Shown here one piece after another: positions 25,401 to 36,892 of a stretch of DNA of 64,000 nucleotides. Below the pieces are notes generated by a model. That model worked only from the letters and a program-made list of their open reading frames with translations, did no database searches and was not told the origin of the DNA. Position numbers and translations under genes: made by a program. This DNA is from Plicaturopsis crispa FD-325 SS-3 (Eukaryota > Basidiomycota > Agaricomycetes > Amylocorticiales > Amylocorticiaceae), in assembly GCA_000827205.1 (NCBI GenBank), contig KN832555.1:1675170-1739169 (forward strand). Direction: 5' to 3'. Within the stretch, counting starts at the first letter, position 1. The number at the start of each line of letters is the position of its first letter.

Positions 25401-27775
25401 CAGCGCCATGCAAGCTGCCCGCCATGTTCAGCGGCTTCCATTCAGCGCTCAACCTCATGCGCCCGCTCTTGCACCCACTCAACGGCCACCAGTCGCGGCC
25501 TGCCTCCTTCTTAGCCTCGAGCAAGTCGGTGAGACGGATGGATAGGTATCCGACAATGGGGTCTTTGAGGAAGTCACGGTCGTCGATGACCTTGATAGTG
25601 ACCACAGACGACGACTTGTCTGAGCACAAGAACTCCGTTGAAGACTCCCAGACGGGGTTGTTCGTGTGCTTGACGCGCGGTGTCTTGTGTACGGATGAGC
25701 TGTTGCCGCCAATCAAGACCTTCGCGAAGGGGTTGAGATCGTTCGTCGACGACTTTGACGGGTCGAGGTCCTTGGCCTGGTGCAGAGTGAGACGGACAAT
25801 GCCGACACTGGTGTCCGCAAGCTCCTCCTTTCCATCCACGACCTCTGGTTTGAGAACGGGGAAATACGAAACGTCATAACGTATCTCTCCGCGCTCCTTT
25901 CCGTCTTTCAAAATGCTCGAAGTGATACCCTCGCGAACTGCATCGCTCTCCATGTCCGCTAGATCAAACGAAGCCGCGCCAAGTAGAGTGTTCTTGCGAT
26001 GGTCATTGTAATCGAACACACTGAGCACGAGCTGCTCGTGGAGGGAGTTCACAAGTAAGAATTTGGTCTCCATCCACGTCGGGTTATACCTAAAATTACA
26101 CATTGTGAGATCCCCGCCATGTAAAGCAGGCAGAAACATACGTGTTCGATTTGTACTTGGTCTTGGCGAGCTCCGCGCGGTTGTTGATACTGAGACTGAC
26201 ATATGGGTCGGGGGTGCCGCCGCCAATCTTCGTGCCCTTGATGCCACGAGCAGAGTGTACGCTGACCTGTAGGACACCGATGGCAGTGTCGATAGGTGCG
26301 CCCGAAAGCATTTGCTCGAGATTCAGGGTGAAGACGTTGGGGTCGTACATCATGGGTCCAAGAGTTGCATGGACCATATCACGGATGAAAGCGGACAATC
26401 CAGGAACCTGGTTTAAGCGTGAGCTACGAGGGATAATACGCCAGCAGGGGACGTCACTTACATGGGCAATGTCGAAGCCAAAAGTATCTCCGCCGACTGG
26501 CTTGAGGACGTAGTCAAAGACTGGCTTCTCCAAGAAACTGAGGTCGACAACTTGAACGTGCGGGAAGTTGGTCATCAATTTCAGGCGTATGCGCATGAGG
26601 CCGGTGAACGAGAGATTCTCCAAGAGAATTGGCATGGTGCCTCCTGCCAAACCTTTACCCACGCGAACTGAGAGCACGATTTTGGGGTTGACCTTCTTCG
26701 CCGCTTGTATAGGCGTCATGTCCGAGACGTCGGTGGGTGTGAACGAAATCCCCCAGTCCATCATGACGATGTCGTCGTCCGTCTTGGGGAATGTCCGTAC
26801 TTTGTCGATGCGCGGGGCCTTGGTTCCCAGCGTGAACGTGCCCAGCCGCAATGAGTCGAGGAAAGGGGGTGTAGTGGTACTCAGGATCTGGTCGACGGAG
26901 CTCACAATTGTGGCGGAAAGAACGGGCTCGTATATCAGCCAAAAGCGGTCGAGGAAGTTATTGATCCAGTCCGCAGTTTCGTGCTCGGAGGCAAGACGCG
27001 TCTTGACAAGTTCGCGCTGGATATCGTCGCGTACATTGCGCCGGACGCGTGTCATGGACGTCGAGTAATAGGTGTTGCAGACCGCGAGGATGATGAAAAG
27101 CCAACCCCATCCGAAGCCGAAACGCGTCAGGAAATGAGAGGCAAATACCGCCTGAAAATGACCGTGCTTAGCTACGATTCATGCCTGAAGGCAAAATGAG
27201 ATACGCACGAAAACAATAACAGCCGCATTGTGGTACCAATCTCCGTAGAACTGCTCGCTGAGGAACAAGTCAAGAACGCCCTTGTCTTTCTCCTCGCCCT
27301 CTTGAGGTTGTGCATTTGCGACCGCTTGCCAGCCGATCTTATACCAGTCTGGAATGACGGCCGCTTTCTGAGCCGGTAAAGCGCCAGGTACGTCAGGAGT
27401 ACTATTGTCAGCGGGGTCGTCCAACCCCTTGGCCTTCAAGTTGTCTGCATCATGAACGGTGATGGTAGGTACGACCGTCGATCCGCCCGTGTCCACAGCG
27501 ACCTCTGAAATTCGATGGTATACTCAGGGAGGTGAACTGCACGCATCTAGTGAGCTGGACGCACCTTTGCCACCGTCCGTTACATTCTTGTCTGCATTCG
27601 CAGGCTTAAGTTGGTCACGACCCTTTCCAGCCTGGGCGGCCTTCTCTTCTGGCGAAGCATCTGGGTCGAAAGTGTACGCGCCTGCAGTGCCGTTGCCTTT
27701 GTCCGCAGGGGTGCCGTTGTGCTCATCGTGCTCTGCGCGGTGCAGAGCGCCGTTCTGAGGTGCGGTCGTCGCCAT
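22403..27775 (-). CDS. Tricalbin-like ER-plasma membrane tether (SMP plus C2 domains)
   Basis: A long multi-exon gene starting at ATG 27775 and ending at TAA 22405-22403, roughly 1,450-1,500 residues. Tricalbins anchor cortical ER to the plasma membrane and carry lipids. In order: an acidic soluble N-terminus; a conserved pre-membrane part (IPDWYKIGWQAVAN, FLSEQFYGDWYHNAAVIVF); and a hydrophobic hairpin (FGFGWGWLFIILAV). Then the SMP lipid-transfer domain runs from ETADWINNFLDRFWLIYEPV to FGFDIAH. At least five recognisable C2 domains follow, with cores near GVLQVSVHSARGIKG, GIVRLTLHQAKDLD, GVIKLWVQKATDVKNVEAAL, GVLRVDLLDGHGIRGVDRGG and GTLRVTILDAKDMS, plus one degenerate C2-like region (GVIVFNVKSGHLAKKARLEV). 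Asp residues for calcium are clear in some (GGKSDPYV, GGKSDPF) and reduced in others. A long acidic, Thr-rich linker lies at about 24360-24700. Confidence 0.92.
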
Positions 27776-28738
27776 TCGCGGTGGCGAGGACAGGAATTGA
27801 GGAAAATAGGAAAGATAGGAAAGCAAGGAGCGTGTCTGTGAGAAAAGGGGGGGCAGGCTGCGAAGATATAGGTACACAAGTTCAATGGAGTCGGAGGCGG
27901 TTCCTCATATTCGCTTTCAAGTAAAGGACTGATGTCACTCGGCTTTTGCCACCAAAAATAGCCCTTTTGTTCCGATTTTATGCCTCATCTAGCCTAGTTT
28001 CCCGGATTTGTTTCTTTTTTGTACACTTTCGGAGCGGATGTGACGAGTTTAGACCCGGCTAATCGTATGTACCTTGCAATCGCGGGGGAATGCCTCGACT
28101 GCGTGCAGTCTCCGAGTCTCTCAACTTTGGATGACGGCACGGCACCGCATCGCGCAGCTCATTCCCAGAACCAAAATCGGACTATGACATTGCCCGGGCG
28201 GGCCAACGACGACGTCCCATCGTACTACCTACCGGGTCCATCATCCAGGGCCGGCACGATGAGATAGCGGGTAGTCTGCAGCGTGGGCTTCAAGAAGACA
28301 CATACTTGGTGCACGACTTTGGCATAACATGAACTTGACACGGCAAGGCGTAACGGAAGTCCAGGAGATCGCGAGCCTCGGACGTGCTGCTGTCCATGCG
28401 CAATGCTTGAGGCAGCGGCATTGCGAGGTGGTAGCAACAGGCCAATATATGGGAGCTGCTAGCAGATCCATTGAGTTTTTCGCAGCGAGTGTAGATGCAG
28501 CATTTGGCGAAGAGGACTGTATGATTGCAACATAGGTTCAAGTTATGTCTGGGTCTGCAGACGCCGCAAACTCTGCCAGGCGAATTCTGAAAGCGGACAA
28601 CAACGTGGAATCCGGGTTCCGAGCCGATCCCCAAGCCGCTGCCGGCTTGGTGCGTCGGTCGTCGTCGACGACCTTTCTACTCTCTATATTTCTCCGACAG
28701 TGAGCGCCGCTGCAGACAGTGTCCTCGACATCCATGAA
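27776..28738. other. Divergent intergenic region tricalbin / UGO1
   Basis: 963 bases between divergent start codons. Short frames on both strands lack recognisable content. The half next to the tricalbin gene holds a long C-rich stretch, probably its leader and promoter. No gene is supported. Confidence 0.5.
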
Positions 28739-30298
28739 ATGAGCTCTTCTGCATCCTTACGGGATCTCTACACCGCCCCGTCGTCAGCCTGGTCATTCGT
28801 GCCGCCAGCATCGAGCTCGCAGAACTCGTCGGCGGCGACGGCATCGTCGTCGACATCCTCCAACCCGTACCAATGGTCCACGCGCACCCCACAGAACCCC
28901 TTATTTGACCTTGGAGGGACTCTTGATGCGGACGCGGATGGATACAATGTCGACCTTACTTTGGTCGCGCGAGGTTTGGTGACGTCGGCGCTACTCCAGT
29001 ATGCCTCTACGGCTATCGCCATGCCGTGGGAGGTCGGCAAGACGCTACTGCAGGTACAGTGGGTGCCAAGGGATGCTAGCGCACTCGAATCTACGGAGCT
29101 ACCTGAAGACGAAGAAGAAGAGGTACGCGCCATGTTCATGGATGTCTACAACACCTAACCTGGGCACTTATTAGACCGAGTCTTCAAGTGAAGACGATTC
29201 ATATTTTACGGATCCGAACGCTGAATCCTCTTCTCGATATCCTGCGCGTCCAAAGAGGGATGACCAGGGCTATGTGATGCGACGGTCTGCGCATGAGGAA
29301 GGAGCAAGGACCGAATACATAATTCCCGTAGGAAGTGCGGATGGCGTGTGGGGGATGATAAAACGTATAGGACGTTTTCGCGGCGAGGGATGGTTCGGCC
29401 TGTGGAAAGGTAACATCCACACTCATGTTGGACCATGTGGCCCTGGTCTGATTATTTGCCAGGGCTATTGACGTCGTGCATCAACGATGCGCTTTCATCT
29501 GCCATCCAACCTCTCATTCATAACCTCCTGCAAACAATATTTTTTCCATCATTATCACCTTTCCACCAACCGCCGCTCTTTGTCCCCGTTGCATCTCATG
29601 TTATCACCGGTTTCCTTCTCTCCCCCCTAGACCTCGTCCGGACGCGGCTCATTGTGCAATCTCTTATTCCTCGCCATCGCGCCTACTCTGGACCCTTTGA
29701 TGCCCTTTCTCAGATCCTTACTTACGAGGGTGGTTTCCGCGGAGTGTACCTTCACCCCGAACTCTTCCTGCCTGCTCTTCTCGACAACACGCTCCGACCG
29801 CTCGTAGCTCTGGCCCTCCCCGGAATCCTGACGAACGCCGTCGGCATGGCGCATATATCGGAGGACACCCACCCCCTCGCATGGCTATTCGCGGACTTCG
29901 CAAGCAGCTGTCTTGGTCTGATTATCACGCTCCCCTTTGAGACCGTACGGCGGCGGCTGCAGGTGCAGGTGCGCGGGACCGCGAAGCCTATCAAGACTTG
30001 CGTGGAGACACGCCCTGCGCCATACAACGGCGTCGTCGACACGCTCTGGCACATATTAACGGAAGAGCGCTCGGACATGCCGATCCCGCGCGCCCGCGAG
30101 CGTCGTGGGAGTAGGAGTGGAAAGGGGAAAGAACGCGCAGTCGAGCAGGAAGTCGAGGCGGAGGGATGGTTCAGGAACACCGGGATTGCTCAGCTATACC
30201 GTGGACTGGGTATGCGACTGGGGGCAAGTGCTCTGGTAGTGTTCTTGAGCGTTCTCACTGGCGGGCAGCCACGGGAATCGGGATGGGCAGAACTGTAG
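28739..30298 (+). CDS. UGO1: UGO1-like mitochondrial outer-membrane carrier-fold protein
   Basis: Three exons (28739-29122, 29175-29409, 29463-30298) give 484 residues. Ugo1 is a modified mitochondrial carrier in the outer membrane that links Fzo1 and Mgm1 during mitochondrial fusion. Carrier half-motifs are visible: MPWEVGKTLLQVQWVP, LSPLDLVRTRLIVQSL and LPFETVRRRLQVQVRG. The loops between them are long and acidic (ESTELPEDEEEETESSSEDD), unlike metabolite carriers. A signature of the family is LFGLWKG-like FGLWKGLLTSCINDALSS. Length and loops match Ugo1 better than any solute carrier. An ATG at 28734 just upstream is out of frame and stops at once. Confidence 0.88.
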
Positions 30299-30924
30299 TT
30301 ATTCATTCTGTACACGTATTACACGCGCAAGTACGAAATTCCCCTCTTAACAGGATGGCACTCCGGGAGAGCGTGCATGAAAGAGCAGTCCTTGAGAAGG
30401 GTTCTAGCAGCTAGCTGCTGTTCTTCACTATGTAACTAATTGGATATTGACTCTTGAATCAAGTGATTCCTTGCCCAGAAACGGACGGTACAGGGGACTG
30501 GCTGTGGGGGATCGAAGGACTAGTCGGCGGTGTCAAACAGCGTATGTACCTTTGTCAGGTGTCCTCCTATCATACATATGGGTCCGACGTCTTCGACATG
30601 CAGAGACTACACGCAACCGTTGTCGAACACGACCGCAATGTGTATTCCTGGGGTACCGATGTTGGCATTTCCGAAGTCTGGATGAGCCTGGTGCGTTTCT
30701 GCTGTTCGCAATTTCAAAGACTGGCCTACCGGCCTGGCTAAGAGAGCAACACAATAACAGCAAGACAAGGTACCATAGATGTATAAGAGACAGCGGCGGC
30801 GAGTGCAAAGTTGTAGAGCAAGACACGGCGGAAGCATTTGCGGACCTTGACGTCAATTCCCCAAACAATTTTCCCGGCCGCTTTCCCCGCGCAAACGGCG
30901 CGAGCGCTCTTGCACACGACCACC
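30299..30924. other. Intergenic with Tn5-end-like 17-mer
   Basis: 626 bases with no gene I can support, although plus-strand frames of up to 163 codons exist here. It contains AGATGTATAAGAGACAG at 30777-30793, discussed under findings. The last 100 bases form the Nudix gene leader. Confidence 0.5.
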
Positions 30925-32353
30925 ATGTCTCAAGGTAAAGGACTTTGCTTTCATCGTCGTTCTGTATTCTGATTAACATGGAAATACTAGAGAAACCCCC
31001 CGCTGTACATTTGCTTTCCAGGGCTCTGCACCGCATTCGTTCCACACCCCCAAGAGTCATTACCTCCCCGCCTACGCGTATGTGTCTCGTATTGCCCGAC
31101 CCCCACATGCACTGATTATCTGCGTAGAACCTCGACGTGCGGCGGTCGCACTCATAATTCGTGTCGTTCCCTCCCCCACAACTCCACCCGGACCTAAACC
31201 TCCCATACCGCCGACCCTCGCCGAATTTTTCGAACTAGACTGGGTAAATGACCCCAGTGCCAGACCTGAGATTCTGTTTCTCCGCAGGGAGAACCAGGGT
31301 GCCGATTCAGACCCTTCTCTTGCGAACTCGCGCCTCCGAAATACGCAGGAGGCACATGTCGCTTTTCCAGGCGGCAGGATGGAGGAGGGCGACGAGGGCG
31401 GGCTTTATACGGGTACGTCCTAGAGTGGAAGTGGGCTGCCTCTTTACTTATTTGTCGATAGCCATGCGCCAAACATGGGAGGAGATCGGTCTTGACTTGG
31501 CCGAACGCGACTATACCTGTATTGGACAGCTCGACGATCGTGAAATCACTACGTCCCTCGGGAAACGCCTCCTAATGATCCTCTCGCCGTTCGTTTTCCT
31601 ACAACTCACTCCGTATGCACCACCATGTGATCCCTCTCCCTCCACAACGTTACATTGGACGCCACTGCACTCACTAGCATCGCCGTACGCTGCCCCTCAA
31701 TGGTCGACAGTCACTGTTGACGCCGCGTCCCGCCTCGCTCCGAGACATTCGACCGCACTGCGACTCCTTGTGCGCGTGCTGGTTGGCAGCATGCAGTTCC
31801 CTGCAATCATTCTCAATCCCTCTACCGAAGGTGACGTCGAAAAGGGCAGACGACGTGCGCTGGAACGGCTGAAGCTGTGGGGTTTGTCCCTCGGCATGAC
31901 ACTAGACCTCATGTCTTTCATGGTACCGCCTGGCTCGTCGTCGTCTTCGCATGCCAGCTCCGCGTTTAGCACTGCGCTCCAACTGCCGTTCAACCCTGTC
32001 GCTGGTGGAATGCGCATGGAAGTTGTTGCACCTAGCCTTGCCAGTGTCTTCCCCCGATTCTCGTACCCGGACGTGAACTTCTGGATTTGGTGCGTATATT
32101 AATATCCTCAGGTGCATTGCTCCGTTGACAAATATCCAGGGTGTTCGGCAAGCGGTACCGCGAAGTTGTGCGTGGCTGGGAAGCCAGTGTGCGCGCGGGT
32201 GGGACGAACGATCGGCGGATAAACTGGTCGGGTTCCGCCTTAAACACATTCTACGCCGCCATACGCAAGGCCCTCGTTGTCGTGATCGTCGCACGGGCAC
32301 TCGGTCTGCTCTTCGGTCTGGCCTTCGCCGGGTGGTGGATGTTCTGGACATAG
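30925..32353 (+). CDS. Nudix hydrolase, CoA/8-oxo-dGTP pyrophosphatase type (PCD1-like), membrane-tailed
   Basis: Five exons (30925-30934, 30991-31077, 31128-31412, 31462-32089, 32140-32353) give 407 residues. The first exon codes only three residues plus one base. The Nudix box reads FPGGRMEEGDEGGLYTAMRQ followed by TWEEIGLDL, with the spacing and EExG core of the CoA pyrophosphatase subgroup that includes Pcd1. An intron interrupts the box at GLYTA. PCD1-type enzymes cleave CoA derivatives or oxidised nucleotides, classically in peroxisomes. Here the C-terminus is a hydrophobic stretch of about 25 residues (ALVVVIVARALGLLFGLAFA then GWWMFWT), which suggests a tail-anchored membrane protein rather than a matrix enzyme. 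The end is not a peroxisomal SKL signal. Confidence 0.85.
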
Positions 32354-32891
32354 TTCGCAGCACGCCTATCAGTGTCGGACGAAACGCGGTTCTTTGATCC
32401 CGGGGAAGGAGCATGGACCTTGATAGAGGGAGGAGGCACGGATATACATGCCAAAGTGTGCGCATCGATTGACCGTGACACAGGCTATTACTTACTTATC
32501 ATTGTTCTTGGATTCTATGCGTACGGAACAGAGAGGGCGACGTGGTATCTTTTTTCTCATACATTTACGGCAGGACGACCCATTTGTGACCAACGCACCT
32601 GTACTTGTACCCTTATCCCCTTGAACATCTTCTGAACACAGCTGTTTTCTACTTTTTCAGTCATCCAGAGCAGCCCCCAAAGTGCGACGCTGACACCTTG
32701 GCTGACACGACTGCTCCGGAATCAACACACAGGGGCTATTAGAAGCCCTACGCGACGCGTCCATCTGTCCCGCGGCCGGCGACATATCAGCACTTTGCCA
32801 GAGGATTAATACGAAGGCGGTTCATTTCACGATGGACATCATCTAGCTTCCTCTTGACCTCCATCTCGACTTTATCTTCATTTCGACCGCG
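32354..32891. other. Intergenic, Nudix 3' / kinase promoter
   Basis: 538 bases with no coding potential I can support. Confidence 0.5.
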
Positions 32892-34897
32892 ATGTCTGCA
32901 CATGCGCGGTTTATCGGCGCCGTCAAGGACGACTGGCAGCTTTATTCAGACGCGCCGGAGGACTACACCCTCGGGGCCCCTATTGGATTCGGTGCATCTT
33001 CCACCGTCTACGCTGCACATTTCCATCCTCCGTCGCAGCCCAAACCAACGCCATGCGCGCTGAAAGTGCTAGACTTGGACTCGTTGCCCCCACACTCCCT
33101 CGCACTCCTGCAGCGCGAGACGCAGCTCATGAGCCTGAGTAAGCACCCTAATGTCATTCGGTGAGTTTTCCCCTTCGCACGTTCGACACGGGTGTTATGC
33201 AATTAAGATGGCTCAATTTACATCAATAACAGGGTGCGCGGGACATGGATGGATGGGCATAAGCTATATATCGCTATGCGGCTTATGAATAAGGGGAGCG
33301 CCGCCGACGTGATGCGTTATGGGTGGCCCGGCGGAATGGAGGAGGAAGTTGTGAGGTGCATCCTCCGGCAAGCACTCGAGGGACTAAAGTATGCAAATAC
33401 TCTACCAGGAAGCCACGACGTCTAACATATTGATAGTTACCTCCACATCAATGGTTTCATTCATCGCGACGTCAAAGCGGCCAATCTCCTCATCGACGAC
33501 GACGGCACGGTACTGCTGGGGGATCTCGGCGTAGCCGCGTCTCTTGCTGAAGACTCCGATCATCACCATCACTCGACCGCGCAGCCACCAGCCCTTACGC
33601 ACGCACATCCACTTCAAAGCCATGCGCTTATCCACGCCCCTAAAAAGAACCGGCCAAAATACGGCAAACGCATGTCTTTTGTCGGCACTGTAAGTCAGCT
33701 AGATATAATCTGCAGAATCTTCTAAATCTTGCTTGCTATAGCCATGTTGGATGGCCCCCGAGCTGATCCAAGGCAAACAATATGATTCTAGCGCAGACAT
33801 CTGGTCGTTCGGAATTACTGCTCTCGAGCTCTCTCAAGGCCGCCCCCCTCGCTCGCGCGAAACGCCTCACGCCGTTCTCCTGCAAACCGTCACCGACGCT
33901 GCACCGACGCTCGATCGCGAAGGCGGGACTCACAAATACTCGCGGGCTTTCCAGGAGATTGTCAGCATGTGTTTGGAGAAGGATCCTACCAAACGGTAGG
34001 GCTACATCTGCGGATTTGCGCCATAGAAATAGTGTTAATTTGTCGTGCAGCCCGAAAGCGCAAGCCCTCCTCCAAATGCCCTTTTTCCGCGCGGCAAAGA
34101 AGAAATCATACCTCATTCCTACTATCCTAGCCACATTGCCTCCCCTCACCCAGCGCCAGGAGCGCATACGGCGATCCGGGATAGCATCCGTACATCGCAG
34201 TATTGACAGTTGGGATTTCAGCACTACCGTCGGGGCTACCGCAGAAAGAAGTCCAACGACAAGTGTCCGATGGCGAGCAAAAGGCAGACATGTCGGAGAG
34301 GTCTTTGAGATGGAGGGCGCCGATGGGAACGTGATAGCGGAGGATCCACTGCCGGAGCACGAACCAGGCTCGCCTCTTGCCCGCCGGCAAAACGACACTC
34401 GCCTTCCATCTGGATCGGAGTCAGAGTGTTCCTCACCAGCCTCCGTAGCATCCCCGCTATTGGATGAGGAGGCAGACGCACTGACAGAAATGACGCCTGT
34501 CTCTTCTGTGTCAGACACCGCTCCTCATCCTCCTCCTGCATCTCCACCGAGGGAATCTTTGACGCTTCTGTCGAAGCCTAAGCTTTCTCCGATCGTTACA
34601 TCTCCACCGTCGTCGCAACCTACCGCCAAACCATTCACCATTGCGAAACGTGGACGCCCTGCAACTGCGACCGGCTTACCTTCCTCATATCCACCGCCAT
34701 CCGTCTCCTCTACATTCGTTACTCCGTCCCCGCCCAAGCCCCACGGTCTTTGGCAGCGGATCAGGCGGAAGAGCTCGTATGGAAATGGTGCTGGCCACAG
34801 TACAGTATTGGAAGAGGGCAAGAAGAGCAGCTTTCTGTCGCGGACAACGAGTCGGACAGTAGAGCTTTGGAGCGGTGGATCCGGATTCAGAGCGTAG
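32892..34897 (+). CDS. STE20-family (FRAY/OSR1-like) Ser/Thr protein kinase
   Basis: Five exons (32892-33160, 33233-33388, 33437-33689, 33742-33995, 34051-34897) give 592 residues. The kinase domain starts near residue 20. It has a glycine loop GAPIGFGASSTVYAA, lysine in CALKVLDLD, catalytic loop FIHRDVKAANLLI, metal loop LGDLGVAASL (DLG in place of DFG), APE region SFVGTPCWMAPELIQGKQYD, and SADIWSFGITALELSQGRPP. SFVGTPCWMAPE is diagnostic for the STE20 group, and overall order matches the FRAY/OSR1 subgroup. A His-rich insert lies in the activation segment. The C-terminal 260 residues are Ser/Pro-rich and disordered and lack an obvious OSR1 CCT domain. Such kinases act in stress, osmotic and morphogenesis signalling; the substrate here is unknown. 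Confidence 0.9.
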
Positions 34898-35246
34898 GCC
34901 ACGAAGCATTATACCACGGACAATCATCATCTAGATGCGTTTGCTATCCACCAGCCTCAAGTTCATCCAATCTCCCAGCATCGTACATACTAACTATAAC
35001 TTGTAACTGTACTTACCTCACATAGTATGCTCCTGCTGCCCTACTACCTGTATCTATCTATCTCTAGTCTCGCATGAACATAGGTTTTTTACTAGCTTTT
35101 CGTGGACGCGATTTGGTGAACGCGGCATGTTCACGTGCGATGCGTGAACAGAAAATCAAAGCCTTTGAGCTTTGCGCCACCGATCTCGTACTACTGTCTT
35201 GCCAATATCTATACATTGCATATCTTGCTTCACTACTTTCCTGACG
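34898..35246. other. Intergenic, kinase 3' / CSN6 promoter
   Basis: 349 bases with no gene. A weak inverted pair of GTTCACG/CGTGAAC words lies near 35130-35150. Confidence 0.4.
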
Positions 35247-36683
35247 ATGAGCGCAATGGAGACAGATGATTTACCGGTCGTTCTGCCGTCGACCACAAGC
35301 TCGGGGCTGTCGCTGTCGCTGTATGTTGTCCTGGAGCTCATATCTGCTCAGGCCATTGACTCTAGTCTGTGCAGGCACCCTCTCCCCATCTTGAATATAT
35401 CTGAGCATTTGACCCGAGTCAAGCTCCAGACAAACTCCAATCTACCATTCGGTGTGTATGTCGTGGTTATCAATCGTGATTTTCTGGGGCTGACGCGCGG
35501 CTTGAAGTGCTCGGTGCATTGTTAGGGACTCAGAACGGACGCGAAGTCGAGATCGTCAATACGTTCGAGCTTGCACTGGAGGGACAGAGTGAGCTCGTCG
35601 ATCATGGATTCTTGGTGTCACGGCGCGATCAGTGTAAGCACCTCCTAAAAAACTATCGAGGTTTGGGTGTTGATCCGCGGTGTTATATAGACAAGCAAGT
35701 GTTTCCATCCCTCGAATTCATAGGATGGTACAGTGTCGCGACAGAGCCAACAGCACGACATGTCGCGCTGCACGAACAGGTACGTTTCCTTTCCAAATTC
35801 TCGACGCTATTTGAACTGAACACGGTCTAGTTTACGGGCTACAGTTCGACGCCACTCCTCCTTCTGTTACAGCCCAAATCTAAAGCAGGCTCAACATCGG
35901 ACATCAACGCACAAAGTCTTCCTTTCAAGGCGTATGAGCCTACTTTTGAGATCAGGGACCGCAAGTCGCGTTCCGTATTCATCGAGGCGCCGTTCAACGT
36001 CGAGACCGGTGAAGCTGAACGGATTGCGGTCGACTGGACAGCACGAGGAGGAGGCGGAGGAACAAGCTGTGGGTCAAACAGATATATGCTCCCAATGCGT
36101 CATCCTCATCCGTTTTTACTCTAGTAGAATCTCACCTACAGACCCAACGAGCGGCTGTGAAGATGTTGCACGAACGAATACAAGTGCTTGTGAAGTATGT
36201 TGCCGATGTCATCGCAGGTATGTCTGCCTTTCATTTTGCGCCGCATCCAAATATCATCCGCCATGCTAACCCATTCAAGGTCAAGCACAGAAAGACCACG
36301 GAACCCTTCGCTCGCTGTCTGCATTGATAGCATCGCTCCCCGCCACAGAAAACAAAGGCTTCCGAGAAGAGTTTGACCAGGTTTGACTGCTTGATCGTCC
36401 CATGGTATACAAGCACTTACTCGTCTAATGATTTCCAGGAATACGAGGACGTACAGCTGACAGCCTATCTGTCCACGTTAACCAAATCCGCCCATATCCT
36501 CAACGACGTGCGTATCCTCGTCCATAGCACACAAACAGTCGCTTACATATATTGCAGCTCGTGGACAAGCATATCGTGCTTACAGCAGGTGGAAGAGATG
36601 AACGATCGACCTATGGTCCAAAACGGAGGGGCATTGGCGGCCGACAGGGCACCATGCCTGGTGAATGGGATCGAATGCATTAA
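35247..36683 (+). CDS. CSN6: COP9 signalosome subunit 6
   Basis: Nine exons (35247-35320, 35375-35451, 35508-35633, 35691-35779, 35831-36068, 36125-36217, 36280-36380, 36439-36507, 36558-36683) give 330 residues. CSN6 is the inactive MPN partner of the deneddylase CSN5. The MPN domain reads LHPLPILNISEHLTRVK, VLGALLGTQNGREVEIVNTF, then YKQVFPSLEFIGWYSV. The JAMM metal motif (HxHx7SxxD) is absent, as expected for CSN6. The helical C-terminal half (SHLQTQRAAVKMLHERIQVL) forms the CSN bundle. The tail is short and basic (YGPKRRGIGGRQG). The related eIF3f and Rpn8 also lack or retain parts of JAMM, but the ILNISEH and LQTQRAA blocks favour CSN6. Confidence 0.9.
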
Positions 36684-36892
36684 TTGGGCTACCGCATCTC
36701 GTAGTGCCATTGAGTGTTAGTCTAGACCGAGTTGTAGTACATGTAACACCAGTAAACTCGAGGATGCTTTGGCGCCAGCCACCCAGCTGATGCGAGTAAA
36801 AGTAATCTGGGACCAATCTGGACCCACCGCGGGACACGCTGCTTCACGCTGTTGCCGCGCCGCAAGCCATTTCCCTCTCATACCATACCACC

